A DNA stretch of 64,000 bases, from NCBI RefSeq assembly GCF_020524345.1, contig NZ_JAIVLH010000013.1, positions 1 to 64,000 on the forward strand, given 5' to 3'. The DNA comes from Metabacillus niabensis. GTDB lineage: Bacteria > Bacillota > Bacilli > Bacillales > Bacillaceae. This document shows, piece after piece, positions 27,848 through 36,833 of the stretch. A model generated the notes under the pieces. That model ran no database searches. It worked only from the letters and a program-made list of their open reading frames with translations, and had not been told where the DNA came from. The position numbers were made by a program, and so were the translations under genes. Numbering within the stretch: the first letter of the stretch is position 1; every line of letters starts with the position of its first letter.

Positions 27848-29050
27848 ATGACAACCTGGAATTTAACGCAAATGCAGCGTCACTTACTCATTTGCAATGG
27901 AGCAACCTGTATGGGAGCAGGAGCTGAGGAGGTCACGCAGCAAATCCGAGACGAAATCCGAAAAAACCGTTTAGATGAGCATATTCATACATCCCGTACA
28001 CGGTGTAACGGTCGCTGTAAAGATAAATGCGTCGTAATTGATTACCCAAAAGGGACATGGTATTCGGTTCAACATGAAGAAACTGCACGAGATATTGTTC
28101 ATGAAGAAGTTAAAGAAGATGCAATCATTTATTCAATGGAACAAGGTGTGCGGAAACGCAGAAAAGAGCGCATAAAAGGAATTGAAAAATACAAAAAAGG
28201 TAATTCACCGATGAAAAAAGCTGTATTATTTGTTGGACACGGCAGCAGGCTTGAGGCAGGAAATATAGAAGTTCGAGAATTTGTAGGGCAAATGAAAGAA
28301 TCCATTGATCCAGCCTTTTTAGTAGAAACCTGTTTTTTAGAATTTGCTTCACCAAATATAGAAGATGGGATTCAGTTGTGTATCGAAAAAGGTGCAGATG
28401 AAATCCATGTCATTCCAATCATTTTATTACATGCAGGACACTCAAAACTACACATTCCTGCAGAAATTGAACATGCGAAAGAGCATTTCCCAGATGTTCG
28501 ATTTACCTATGGCCAAACGATAGGTGTTCATGATGAAGTGTTTGAAATTTTAAAAACAAGACTTACTGAAGCTGGTTTTGATGTGGATCAAAAGCATGAG
28601 GACACAGCAATTTTATTAATTGGACGAGGCGGCAGCGATCCATATGCAAATGGTGATTTTTATAAAATCAGCAGATTATTGTGGGAGAAATTACATGTAC
28701 CTATTGTTGAAAGTGCCTTTATGGGGGTCACCACGCCAACTGTGCAGGATGGGATGGAACGATGCATTAAATTAGGTGCAAAGAAAATTATCATGCTGCC
28801 ATATTTTTTATTTACGGGAATTTTAATGGAAAGAATGAACAAAATGGCAGAACAGTTTAAGGAGATTTATCCGTATGTAACAATTGATATTGCTCAGTAT
28901 TTTGGTTATCATCCAAAGTTAAGAACGGTACTGTTGGAACGAATGAATCAGGCCATAAACGGTACTTCCACTGGAATGAAAGATTTAGAAAATTTCCGTA
29001 AATATGCGGAAGAACATGGGTATGAACATCATCACCATCACCATAATTAG
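27848..29050 (+). CDS. cbiX: Ferredoxin-CbiX fusion: sirohydrochlorin cobaltochelatase with His tail
   Basis: 400 residues in three parts. Residues 10-80 form a small thioredoxin-like ferredoxin unit with C16-x4-C21, C53-x3-C57 and C61, likely [2Fe-2S]. Residues 122-350 are CbiX: AVLFVGHGSRLEAGN with metal-binding His131, PIILLHAGHSKLHIPAEI with the partner His, and a second chelatase half (LLIGRGGSDPYANGDFYK). The last residues are six consecutive histidines plus Asn. CbiX inserts Co2+ into sirohydrochlorin, the step that commits to the early-cobalt route. ATG 28211, preceded by AAAAGG, could give a second, CbiX-only product. Last gene of the operon. Confidence 0.88.
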   Translation: MTTWNLTQMQRHLLICNGATCMGAGAEEVTQQIRDEIRKNRLDEHIHTSRTRCNGRCKDKCVVIDYPKGTWYSVQHEETARDIVHEEVKEDAIIYSMEQGVRKRRKERIKGIEKYKKGNSPMKKAVLFVGHGSRLEAGNIEVREFVGQMKESIDPAFLVETCFLEFASPNIEDGIQLCIEKGADEIHVIPIILLHAGHSKLHIPAEIEHAKEHFPDVRFTYGQTIGVHDEVFEILKTRLTEAGFDVDQKHEDTAILLIGRGGSDPYANGDFYKISRLLWEKLHVPIVESAFMGVTTPTVQDGMERCIKLGAKKIIMLPYFLFTGILMERMNKMAEQFKEIYPYVTIDIAQYFGYHPKLRTVLLERMNQAINGTSTGMKDLENFRKYAEEHGYEHHHHHHN

Positions 29051-29059
29051 AGGAAAGAC

Positions 29060-29088
29060 AACCGGATTTGTTTGATATCCGGTTTTTC
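29060..29088 (+). terminator. Rho-independent terminator of the cbi operon
   Basis: AACCGGAT (29060-29067) pairs with ATCCGGTT (29077-29084) and is followed by TTT. It sits nine bases after the cbiX stop and closes the operon. Confidence 0.8.
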
Positions 29089-29294
29089 ATGTTGTACCTA
29101 CTTGGATGTCTGCAAAAGTGTTGTCGTACCGGTCTTTTTTCCGGCTATTCTCTCGGAACAAACATAAAGCGTCTTTATATATATCTTGAGAAATAAGTGT
29201 ATACTAATCTAAGAGTGGTATAGGTATAGCCTACTTTTTTCTTTTATACAGTTTTCCATCTTTTATTCTATATAATGACCTTTTCTCTCGTGAA

Positions 29295-29341
29295 AAACAC
29301 CTCCAAGTATCGTGATATATTAAACGATTCAGGAGGTGTTT
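29295..29341. repeat. Long-stem inverted repeat in the 29051-29391 gap
   Basis: AAACACCTCC (29295-29304) pairs exactly with GGAGGTGTTT (29332-29341) across a 27-base loop. On the minus strand the stem is followed by TTTTTCA, so it could end transcripts leaving the germination operon. On the plus strand it precedes the small membrane gene. Nothing else is recognised in this gap. Confidence 0.45.
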
Positions 29342-29391
29342 ACTTGTCTTAATTATCTAAATCTCTCCAAAGCAATACAGTAGGTAGGTTG

Positions 29392-29687
29392 ATGTTAAAA
29401 GATAAATATAATTTCTTTACATTTTGTCAATCATGTTGGTAGTGCTTATCTTAATACGAAAGGAAGAGGAAATATTGATCGCCATCTTTATTCTACTTGT
29501 TGTTATGTGTGTATGTTTACTTCTAATAATAACCTTAGATATAAGTCAAGGATTTAATGCCTTGATGATACTAAATATACTGAAAGATCAAATGGAATTA
29601 TTCAAAGGAGAAGATATAGTATTATTAGTTATCTTTTTGTCAATATATACATACGCGTTCTTTTCATATATAAAGTCAGAAAAGTAA
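29392..29687 (+). pseudogene. Small three-helix membrane protein with a frameshift
   Basis: ATG 29392 follows AGGTAGG and encodes MLKDKYNFFTF, then runs into a stop. The frame 29424-29687 lacks any ribosome site but continues naturally as LSIMLVVLILIRKEEEILIAIFILL with three hydrophobic segments. One extra or missing base near the TTTT at 29421-29425 would join them into about 97 residues. It converges with the germination operon. Small membrane D subunits accompany some germination receptors, but two helices are usual there, so that identity is not claimed. Confidence 0.5.
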
Positions 29688-29696
29688 GTGCTTTCT

Positions 29697-30815
29697 TTAT
29701 GTGCTTTGTGCTTTGTATGGCTTCTTCAAAATCTTCTCTTTCATTAACAATGTGAGTAATAACGAAAATGGAATCACTATTTGAAACGGTATATGTAAGT
29801 AATAAGGAACTATATCCAACCCTTCCTTCAAATGTTCTTGATAGGTAGATGCTATAATAATCGAAAAAAACAGTATCATTCCACCTACTGAGTAATTTAT
29901 TACTACATGGGGTTTCATTGAAAACAATTGGTTTATCCCCATTACACCACAAAAGAAAAAAGTAGTTATTTTCACAAAACCTAAGATGACCATTAATGTA
30001 ATAATAAAAGGATCTAACCTTTGAATAAAGTCACCTATGTTTATATTTGAAACCGCTGTAAGTGAAGGGAAAGCAGATCGAATAATAAGATCTGGTCCAA
30101 TCACACAAATAAGCATAAGCATATTAAATGTAAGATATAGTCCCGTACAAGCAATGGCGAATAGTCCTGTCTTCATCACTTTTTTCTTATTGTTAATATA
30201 GGGGAGAAGCATCGTAAATGTAATAAGTTCTCCATACGGGACAGTTATGCCGAGAGGAAATACCTCATGTATTATCGGTTTCAAGCCATTACTTAATACA
30301 GGAACGATGTTATCAGGTGTTATGTATCCTCCAATCACATACATTGTATTAATTACGAACAGGGAAACTAACATGATGACAAAACAGATAACAGCCACTC
30401 TTGAAAATACCTCTATCCCCAAGTTAACCGCATATATTAATACAAGTATAATACAAATTCCAAGTGTAGTCATGGATGTTCTAAAATATGGAGAAATGAC
30501 TAACATTTCTAAGAAATCCCGAAGTACTCGAGCAGCAATGTATATAAAATAGATAATATAAAAAAAACCAACTATAGATCCCAGATATTTCCCCCAAATA
30601 ATCTTGGTATATTCTATCAATGATTTGTCGGGGAACTTCGTAAATAGATAATAGTACAAATAAAACACTGCTCCGCCAAACAATGGTGAAATAAGAGATA
30701 CTAGCCAAGCATCTTGCATGGCTCCGCTGCCTATGTCTAACAAAACCGCAGTGCCGAATAAAAACAATACCATCATACAAAAAAATGGAATTTGGCCAAT
30801 TTGAATCTTTGGCAT
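29697..30815 (-). CDS. Spore germination receptor B subunit (GerAB/GerBB family permease)
   Basis: 372 residues with about ten membrane segments. The N-terminus IQIGQIPFFCMMVLFLFGTAVLLDIG and the conserved PYGELITFTMLLPYINN in the middle are typical of GerB-type subunits. These form the germinant-binding inner-membrane part of the receptor. ATG 30815 follows AAAGGAGTG. It starts 15 bases after the C-subunit gene, giving the order A-C-B on the minus strand. It is only distantly similar to the orphan copy at 4028. Confidence 0.9.
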   Translation of the reverse strand: MPKIQIGQIPFFCMMVLFLFGTAVLLDIGSGAMQDAWLVSLISPLFGGAVFYLYYYLFTKFPDKSLIEYTKIIWGKYLGSIVGFFYIIYFIYIAARVLRDFLEMLVISPYFRTSMTTLGICIILVLIYAVNLGIEVFSRVAVICFVIMLVSLFVINTMYVIGGYITPDNIVPVLSNGLKPIIHEVFPLGITVPYGELITFTMLLPYINNKKKVMKTGLFAIACTGLYLTFNMLMLICVIGPDLIIRSAFPSLTAVSNINIGDFIQRLDPFIITLMVILGFVKITTFFFCGVMGINQLFSMKPHVVINYSVGGMILFFSIIIASTYQEHLKEGLDIVPYYLHIPFQIVIPFSLLLTLLMKEKILKKPYKAQST

Positions 30816-30830
30816 TGGTTTTCACTCCTT

Positions 30831-32021
30831 TCATTTCATCTCAAAAGTATTCGTTCGCATTCCGGTATTCGATATCTTTGAATTGATATTAATTGAGAAG
30901 GAGGCTTTCGAAAATAAATCATCCCACTCTTTTTTGTGTTTTTCCCAATACTTAGGGTTGCTTTTAGAAAGCTTTTCACCAAATCCAAAAACATCTGTTT
31001 GTTCTTTTTGGACTGTTTCCATTACTTGATTCATTTGCGATTTAACCTCTTCTTCAAGAGTCTCTTCTAATCTTTCGATTGTCTTAGGGTCCTCTAGATC
31101 CATATTGCAATTAAAATCACTAACGTCTGCTGGAAGAACTATATCTATCGTTAATAAAATTTCACTATTCTTAACTTTTGTTGTTAACGTAGAGCTAATG
31201 CCTCGAGTTGTTAATGTTAATTTTTCTTTATTACTACCAGAATCAATTTGTGAACAAGAAAATGGAAAAGTAGTACTCTTACTTTCTGATAAGATCATTT
31301 GAGCTGTTCTTGCTTGTTCACCATCTAACCAGCGAACTAAGCGATCATTTTTAAATAATCCTACTCCATTAACTTCGATAACAGACGGTGTCATTTTCTC
31401 TAAATTCTGGCTTTGACTCTCTCCTTCTTTAGGTTTACTATGACTTATGCCCGTAATGATTGGGTCTTTTCCTTCTGATGAGAACAAATGGACAAGCTCA
31501 TATATAGGTATTAAATCTCCAATTCCATACATTTTTTTGTTGTTTTCTGTTGTACTTATCATGCTTTTAGTAGGGTTTGACTCAATAGGTTCTACCACTT
31601 CCAAAACTTCCTCGGCAGACATGCCTCTCGAAATGAATACTAATACACTTGATCTGGTTTGCTTCGCACGTTCAAAAGAATCGAGTAAAGGATAAATACC
31701 TTCTCTTGCTTGTTCTTCTCCTATTATGAGGAGGGAAAGATGTGATGTTATAATTTCTCTCGGGATAATAGCGGAGGATTTTCGATATGCATCGTTCAAA
31801 GTTTCTCCTTCTACAGGATAATTAATTAAGGGTAAACCAGGTGAATTACCTCCTATTTTGGTTAATTGTCCTGGGTTTACTACTTGAAAGGTCACACGAT
31901 ACCCATCCTCTTTTCCTTTGTCTACTCCTATTGAAATGATTGCAGCTAGGTTATTAAGTTCTCTATAATTTGAACAACTGGATAACAACAAACATATCAA
32001 ACTCAACAAAATTTTCTTCAT
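30831..32021 (-). CDS. Spore germination receptor C subunit, Ger(x)C lipoprotein
   Basis: 396 residues from ATG 32021 (MKKILLSLICLLLSSCSN) behind GAAAGGAAAG; the longer frame to 32051 adds only a non-signal stretch. The lipobox LLSSC predicts a lipid-anchored protein. NYRELNNLAAIISIGVDKG is the standard Ger(x)C start and SAIIPREIITSHLSLLIIGEEQAREGIYPLLD follows the family. It acts at the outer face of the inner spore membrane with the A and B subunits. 19-base gap from the A gene. Confidence 0.92.
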   Translation of the reverse strand: MKKILLSLICLLLSSCSNYRELNNLAAIISIGVDKGKEDGYRVTFQVVNPGQLTKIGGNSPGLPLINYPVEGETLNDAYRKSSAIIPREIITSHLSLLIIGEEQAREGIYPLLDSFERAKQTRSSVLVFISRGMSAEEVLEVVEPIESNPTKSMISTTENNKKMYGIGDLIPIYELVHLFSSEGKDPIITGISHSKPKEGESQSQNLEKMTPSVIEVNGVGLFKNDRLVRWLDGEQARTAQMILSESKSTTFPFSCSQIDSGSNKEKLTLTTRGISSTLTTKVKNSEILLTIDIVLPADVSDFNCNMDLEDPKTIERLEETLEEEVKSQMNQVMETVQKEQTDVFGFGEKLSKSNPKYWEKHKKEWDDLFSKASFSININSKISNTGMRTNTFEMK

Positions 32022-32040
32022 AGGCTTTCCTTTCAGTAAG

Positions 32041-33540
32041 TTAAGAATCATTTGACTTTTTGGAAGAGGAAAGGTGCTCTTGTTCTTTTTCCATTGATGA
32101 ATAGGATGTTCGGATAAAACTATCCTTTAGTCCATCTATTTCCAAAGGTGCAAAGGGAGCGAAGTAAGGTTTCCCAAATGATCTTAAACTACTTAAATGT
32201 AATAAAAAAGTGAGTGTCATTAATAACACACCTAATAGCCCAATAAAGGCAGAACTAATTAAGAATAAAAAACGTAAAATCCGTGCTAAATTCATAGTGC
32301 TCGTACTCGGGAGAGTGAAACTACTGATTGCTGACGTTGCAACAATAATTACCACTGCGGCCGATACAAACCCAGCATCCACTGCAGCTTGTCCCAAGAT
32401 AAGTGCTCCAACAATCGAAACAGCGGGACCGATAGCCCTAGGCATTCGTATACCTGCTTCTCGTAAAATTTCAAATGCGATTTCCATTAAAAGTATTTCA
32501 AACACCGCAGGAAAGGGAATTTTTTCTCGTTGGGCCATTAAAGAAACAAGTAAGGTAGTTGGGATTAAGCCCTGATGATGAGTGGTTAAAGCTAGATATA
32601 AAGATGATGCATATAAATTAATAATAAATGTTACTACTCTTAGTGTTCTCACAAGGGAACTATAATAAAAATTGTTATAATAATCTTCAGGTGTATGAAA
32701 GAACGAAATAAAATTCACTGGACAAATTAGTACAAAAGGAGTTCCATTAATAAAAATGGCTATCCTTCCTTCTGTTAAGTTTCCTGCTACAATATCAGGC
32801 CGTTCTGTATTTATTAATTGAGGTAAGATTGTTTTTTTATTGTCCTGAATGAGTTCTTCTATATAGTTTGATTCAAGCACCCGATCAATTTTTATTTTTT
32901 TGATTCGCGAGTAAACTTCATTGACTATTGCTTTGTCTGCAATTCCTTCTATATACATGATCATCACATCTGTCTTCGTAACAGATCCTACTTTAGTGCT
33001 TAATACTCTTAAATTCTTATTTTGAATTCTAAAACGAACAAGTGATATATTTTGACTAATATTTTCATTGAAACTATCTTTTGGCCCTCTAATCACAGTT
33101 TGGCTTGTCGGTTCACTAATAGATCGTGATTCTAATTTTTGTGTGTTTGATACGATTGCTTTCTTTTCTTTATCAATTAAAATAATCGTATTCCCAGATA
33201 GAATTGAAGATATAAGTTTATCCCAAGAATAGATCGTTGAAGTTTTTGTAAGGATAATATTATTCATGATGGTACTTATTTGATCTGGTTCTATAGTTAG
33301 TTGACGATTACAGATTTTAATTATTGGGTCCAATATATGATCGTTAACTTTTTGTTCATCAACAATACCATCAAGATGAATGATCGCGATATTATTTTGA
33401 TTATTATGTTGATTTACTATTCTGATGGAAAGATCACTACTGATTCCGAATTCATCTTTTAAGTGATCAAGATTAACTTGAAGATCCTCATCAATGTTTA
33501 TGATTTTATCAGCAGCTAAATGGCGATTCTTATCCTTCAA
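32041..33540 (-). CDS. Spore germination receptor A subunit (GerA family)
   Basis: About 499 residues. A large N-terminal soluble domain (about 1-280) has VRFRIQNKNLRVLSTKVGSVTKTDVMIMYIEGIAD. The membrane part has GNLTEGRIAIFINGTPFVLICPVNFISFF, EDYYNNFYYSSLVRTLR, TTHHQGLIPTTLL and PFPAVFEILLMEIAFEILREAGIRMP, all family hallmarks. The frame opens at GTG 33552, but TTG 33538-33540 lies nine bases after GAGGTG, a better start. First gene of the operon, presumably expressed in the forespore under sigma-G; I could not place a convincing promoter. Confidence 0.92.
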   Translation of the reverse strand: MKDKNRHLAADKIINIDEDLQVNLDHLKDEFGISSDLSIRIVNQHNNQNNIAIIHLDGIVDEQKVNDHILDPIIKICNRQLTIEPDQISTIMNNIILTKTSTIYSWDKLISSILSGNTIILIDKEKKAIVSNTQKLESRSISEPTSQTVIRGPKDSFNENISQNISLVRFRIQNKNLRVLSTKVGSVTKTDVMIMYIEGIADKAIVNEVYSRIKKIKIDRVLESNYIEELIQDNKKTILPQLINTERPDIVAGNLTEGRIAIFINGTPFVLICPVNFISFFHTPEDYYNNFYYSSLVRTLRVVTFIINLYASSLYLALTTHHQGLIPTTLLVSLMAQREKIPFPAVFEILLMEIAFEILREAGIRMPRAIGPAVSIVGALILGQAAVDAGFVSAAVVIIVATSAISSFTLPSTSTMNLARILRFLFLISSAFIGLLGVLLMTLTFLLHLSSLRSFGKPYFAPFAPLEIDGLKDSFIRTSYSSMEKEQEHLSSSKKSNDS

Positions 33541-33814
33541 GTGTAAATTCACCTCATTATCTGTTTAACACCAATAAAAGTAATTGGGAAATAGGCGTAC
33601 TAGAACCACATCTGTACAAACATCATTGGCAAGAATTTGATTTTTTATGCAAGTGGCTTTTTTTAGGATCATAAGTAAACAAAAATGTTTGTGTATTGTT
33701 ACTCCTAAACTAACTCGGCATGTTACTTGAAGAAGGAGAAGGGTTATTTTAAGTAAATGATGAATATTGTAGAGTTTAAACATAGAAGTTAAAAAGGAAA
33801 GAAGTGCTTTATAA

Positions 33815-34339
33815 ATGAGAAAAACTGAAATTGTCCCTTGGACGAAAAAGTGGGAAGAATTATACAGTAAAGAAGAAAAAATACTTAAAGAAATCTTCAT
33901 CAATGAATTGGTAGATATTTTTCATATTGGAAGTACCTCTGTACCAGTAATTGGTTATGCAAAACCAATAATTGATATCTTAATGATTGTTAAAGATATT
34001 GAAAATGTTGATGTAAACAATGATAAAATGCAAACTTTTGGATATGAACCTAGAGGTGAAAACGGTATTTCGGGAAGAAGATACTTTCCTAAAGGTAAAG
34101 ATAAACGAACACACCATGTACATATTTACCAAATTGGTAACGAGAATATTGAAATACATTTAAGTTTTAAACACTACTTATTGAACCACCCCGAAGAAGC
34201 AAAGAAATATGGAGATTTAAAAATTCAATTAGCTAATAAGTTCAAGGATCATACACATCAATATCAAAAAGGAAAAGAAGCATTTGTTCATGAGCTTGTT
34301 GAAAAATCTCTCCGATGGAGGAACGAGAAAAACAAGTAA
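33815..34339 (+). CDS. GrpB family (UPF0157) nucleotidyltransferase-like protein
   Basis: 174 residues. IVPWTKKWEELYSKEEKIL at the start, FHIGSTSVPVIGYAKPIIDILMIV (the GSTSV...KPIID nucleotidyltransferase-fold motif) and THHVHIYQIGNENIEIHLSFKHYLLNHPEEAKKYGDLK are diagnostic of the GrpB family. The biochemical role is not settled. Monocistronic, with a weak AAAGGAAAGAAG ribosome site and a GC-rich hairpin about 100 bases after the stop. Confidence 0.88.
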   Translation: MRKTEIVPWTKKWEELYSKEEKILKEIFINELVDIFHIGSTSVPVIGYAKPIIDILMIVKDIENVDVNNDKMQTFGYEPRGENGISGRRYFPKGKDKRTHHVHIYQIGNENIEIHLSFKHYLLNHPEEAKKYGDLKIQLANKFKDHTHQYQKGKEAFVHELVEKSLRWRNEKNK

Positions 34340-34439
34340 TTAATTTGTAGGAATAGATAGGCGTGTTTTAAAAGTTATTTTTTGATAGCTGTATGTGGTA
34401 AGGTTTTAAACGAATGGTTGTTATATTTTAGAGTGTACA

Positions 34440-34464
34440 GGCTGTCGGTAAAGTTCCGACAGCC
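34440..34464 (+). terminator. Strong hairpin after the GrpB gene
   Basis: GGCTGTCGG (34440-34448) pairs perfectly with CCGACAGCC (34456-34464) around a seven-base loop. It is followed by ATTCTTGTGT, a weak T-tract, so termination is likely but not certain. Confidence 0.6.
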
Positions 34465-34522
34465 ATTCTTGTGTCTAATTTATAGATGCATATTTTATTT
34501 GAAAAATTATTTTCTTATGAAA

Positions 34523-34551
34523 TGAAATTATTTCATAGATGAACTCGTTAT
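34523..34551 (+). promoter_or_regulatory. Possible ECF-type autoregulatory promoter
   Basis: TGAAAT (34523-34528) and CGTTAT (34546-34551) are 17 bases apart, close to the ECF pattern of a GAAA-type -35 and CGTT/CGTA-type -10. It lies about 55 bases before the sigma gene. A sigma-A reading of the same stretch is also possible. Confidence 0.35.
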
Positions 34552-34606
34552 AATAGATGAGATTTAAAAGCGAGAAATGCACATGGAGTATAGTCAGGAG
34601 GACAAA

Positions 34607-35170
34607 ATGGAAGAGGAAATCCAATGGATTCAAGAAGTGCTATCCGGCAATAAAGATGCCTACGCACACATTATTAATAAATATAAAAATCAGTTATATG
34701 CCACGATTTTACGAATGACAAAAAATCCACAGGATGCACAAGACTTAGTACAAGAAGCCTTTATCAAAGTATATCACCAGTTAGGTAAATTTGATGGAAA
34801 AGGATCGTTTTCCAGTTGGATGTATCGGGTGGCAATTAACCATTGTATGGATGAGTTCCGAAAAAAACGCTATAAAATGATGCAAGTAGAAATAAACGAA
34901 GAAAAAGTTGTGAACTCTAATAATCCTGAAGTCATTTTCTTGAAAAATGAGAAAAATAGACAGCTAGAACGGTTAATTGCAACCCTGCCAGAAGATGAGA
35001 GATTAATTATTCTCTTACGATATGTAAATGACTTAAGCTATATCGAAATAAGTGAGCTTGTCCAGCTCCCTCTATCAAACGTTCGTAATAAACTACATCG
35101 AGCGAAGAAAAAAATGAGAGATACCGTAAAATGTGGAGGAGGCTATTTTCATGAATTGTCCAACGGGTGA
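34607..35170 (+). CDS. ECF-type RNA polymerase sigma factor
   Basis: 187 residues from ATG 34607 behind AGGAGG; the frame extends to 34577 without a ribosome site. Region 2 reads NKYKNQLYATILRMTKNPQDAQDLVQEAFIKVYHQLGKFDGKGSFSSWMYRVAINHCMDEFRKK. Region 4 reads LPEDERLIILLRYVNDLSYIEISELVQLPLSNVRNKLHRAKKKMR, with the helix-turn-helix. It directs transcription in response to an envelope signal, restrained by the next gene product. Translation overlaps the anti-sigma gene by 20 bases. Confidence 0.92.
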   Translation: MEEEIQWIQEVLSGNKDAYAHIINKYKNQLYATILRMTKNPQDAQDLVQEAFIKVYHQLGKFDGKGSFSSWMYRVAINHCMDEFRKKRYKMMQVEINEEKVVNSNNPEVIFLKNEKNRQLERLIATLPEDERLIILLRYVNDLSYIEISELVQLPLSNVRNKLHRAKKKMRDTVKCGGGYFHELSNG

Positions 35171-36776
35171 TAAACTTTCACAGTATGTTGATAATCTATT
35201 AATAGAACAAGAATATGTTGATATACGCACTCATTTAAAAAACTGTGAAGATTGTATGCAAGTAGTCAATGCCTTCACGGAGGAACAACAATTTTTAAAA
35301 GAAACTTTACAAACTCCAACATTAACTGATGATTTTGCTTCTTTAGTCCTTGACGAATTGGAGCCTTATGGACAGACTGCTGCCCGTAAAAAGAGGCGTC
35401 CCTGGAAGCGTATGACGCTTGTAGCAGCTGGAGCTGTATTAGCGATTGGTTTAGGGACAACACTACACCCTAGCTTCGCACAGTGGATAGGTGGCCTTTT
35501 CTCAACAGAACAAGTGGATGAAGGTTTAAGAATGGCATCTGAGGCAGGGTTAGTAAAACGAATCAATCAAGAAGTAACAGATAAAGGGATTACCTTAAAA
35601 GTGGAAGATGTTTTTGCCGATTCTTCCCGTGTTGCGTTATCCTATCAAATTTTAAATGAAAAAGGACAATTACAAGATTCGTATATTGAATTAACTGATT
35701 CGAAGAACAACATCATGGCAAGTGATCAATATGGAAAAAAACTTGATGGATTAAGCATGGGTTGGTCAGAAGGAAGTGACTACGGGCTAATCGAATTTTC
35801 ATTACGTGAACAAGAAGCATTAGAAAAGGTTACCGTAAATTTTGATTTAGTCGAGCTAAATGGAAAAATGGGTAACTGGGAGTTAGAGATTCCTGTTGAT
35901 TTAAAAGAGAGTCTTAAAAACACAACTACTCTCTCATTAAATGATGCAAAAACAAGCCTGCATGGAGTAACCATTAACATGAAGGAAGTAAGATTTGCAC
36001 CTTCTTCAAATGAATTATTGTATGAAACGTCTTTTGCGGAAGAAGAACAAGCAAGAATTGAAGAAAAGATAAAGCAGCTTGAAGAGAAATTTGGTGAAGA
36101 AAGCACAGACTCTTTTACTAACTTTGGAACGGCCATTCAATATCATATTGAGAATGAGAAAAATCAAGCTATATATCACCATAATACCTTCTTTGAAGAT
36201 AAAGGACACCCGAGTGATTTAGGAATGCTACAAGGTACAGGCACACCGATGGGACAAATCGGTCATAATGCGTGGAATGAGTCATTTATCCCGCAAAAAG
36301 AGGATACCAAATTGTCCTTTGTGTTAGATGGGATGATAAAAACAGTGCCTTCAGATTTTTCCATTAAAATCAAACCAAAAGAATTGAAGAAAAAACCTGT
36401 CTCATTTGAATACGAGGGTAATTATATAACGATTAAAAAGGCGAAAAAACAAAGTATATATTCGCTACGTAAATCGCTCATCCCAATTAAAAAGGAAACG
36501 ATGTTTAAAATTGAAATGGAAGGCGGCAAAGAAATGCCGGCATCAGATTTTGGAGCTTGGGTTTTAGTGGATGACAAAGGAAAAAATTATTTCACTTATC
36601 CTAGCGGATCCATTCTCGATGAAAAAGATGAGAACGGTCGTTATAAAACAACTATTGATCTCGTTTCATATGATTTAGATGAAATTCCTGAAGAACTAAC
36701 ATTGCATTTACTTTCTGTGACTAGGTATTATGAGGTCAAAGATAAGTGGAAAGTACCATTATTTTCTTCAAATTGA
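35151..36776 (+). CDS. DUF4179 anti-sigma factor, membrane-spanning
   Basis: 541 residues from ATG 35151 behind GGAGGAGG. A short zinc-finger-like N-terminus (HLKNCEDCMQ, about 29-38) and a single membrane helix (MTLVAAGAVLAIGLGTTL, near residue 90) are followed by a large external region. That region begins with a DUF4179-type domain and ends with DUF5643-like beta-rich sequence. The gene order and overlap with the ECF sigma gene indicate it holds the sigma factor at the membrane until signal. The ligand sensed is unknown. Confidence 0.88.
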   Translation: MNCPTGDKLSQYVDNLLIEQEYVDIRTHLKNCEDCMQVVNAFTEEQQFLKETLQTPTLTDDFASLVLDELEPYGQTAARKKRRPWKRMTLVAAGAVLAIGLGTTLHPSFAQWIGGLFSTEQVDEGLRMASEAGLVKRINQEVTDKGITLKVEDVFADSSRVALSYQILNEKGQLQDSYIELTDSKNNIMASDQYGKKLDGLSMGWSEGSDYGLIEFSLREQEALEKVTVNFDLVELNGKMGNWELEIPVDLKESLKNTTTLSLNDAKTSLHGVTINMKEVRFAPSSNELLYETSFAEEEQARIEEKIKQLEEKFGEESTDSFTNFGTAIQYHIENEKNQAIYHHNTFFEDKGHPSDLGMLQGTGTPMGQIGHNAWNESFIPQKEDTKLSFVLDGMIKTVPSDFSIKIKPKELKKKPVSFEYEGNYITIKKAKKQSIYSLRKSLIPIKKETMFKIEMEGGKEMPASDFGAWVLVDDKGKNYFTYPSGSILDEKDENGRYKTTIDLVSYDLDEIPEELTLHLLSVTRYYEVKDKWKVPLFSSN

Positions 36777-36800
36777 TACTGGTACCGTGAGGAGCGAAAA

Positions 36801-36833
36801 TTCACCCTTAAGACTTAAGTTCTTGAGGGTGAA
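36801..36833. terminator. Hairpin after the anti-sigma gene
   Basis: TTCACCCT (36801-36808) pairs with AGGGTGAA (36826-36833), extended inward by TAAGA/TCTTG pairing. The T-tract is poor on both strands. The rest of the 36777-37093 gap is AT-rich with nothing recognised. Confidence 0.45.

Noticed and set aside
29030-29050. Six-histidine run suggesting an artificial tag or vector sequence
   Set aside because: It is in frame at the end of cbiX, and His-rich ends are known in natural CbiX proteins. The surrounding DNA is continuous bacterial sequence.
32210-32575. 121-codon plus-strand frame inside the germination A gene
   Set aside because: Antisense shadow; the composition follows the membrane domain of the real gene.
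33553-33640. Sigma-G promoter before the germination operon
   Set aside because: A GCATA-like -35 is present, but the -10 match (CAATGAT) is too poor to report as a site.
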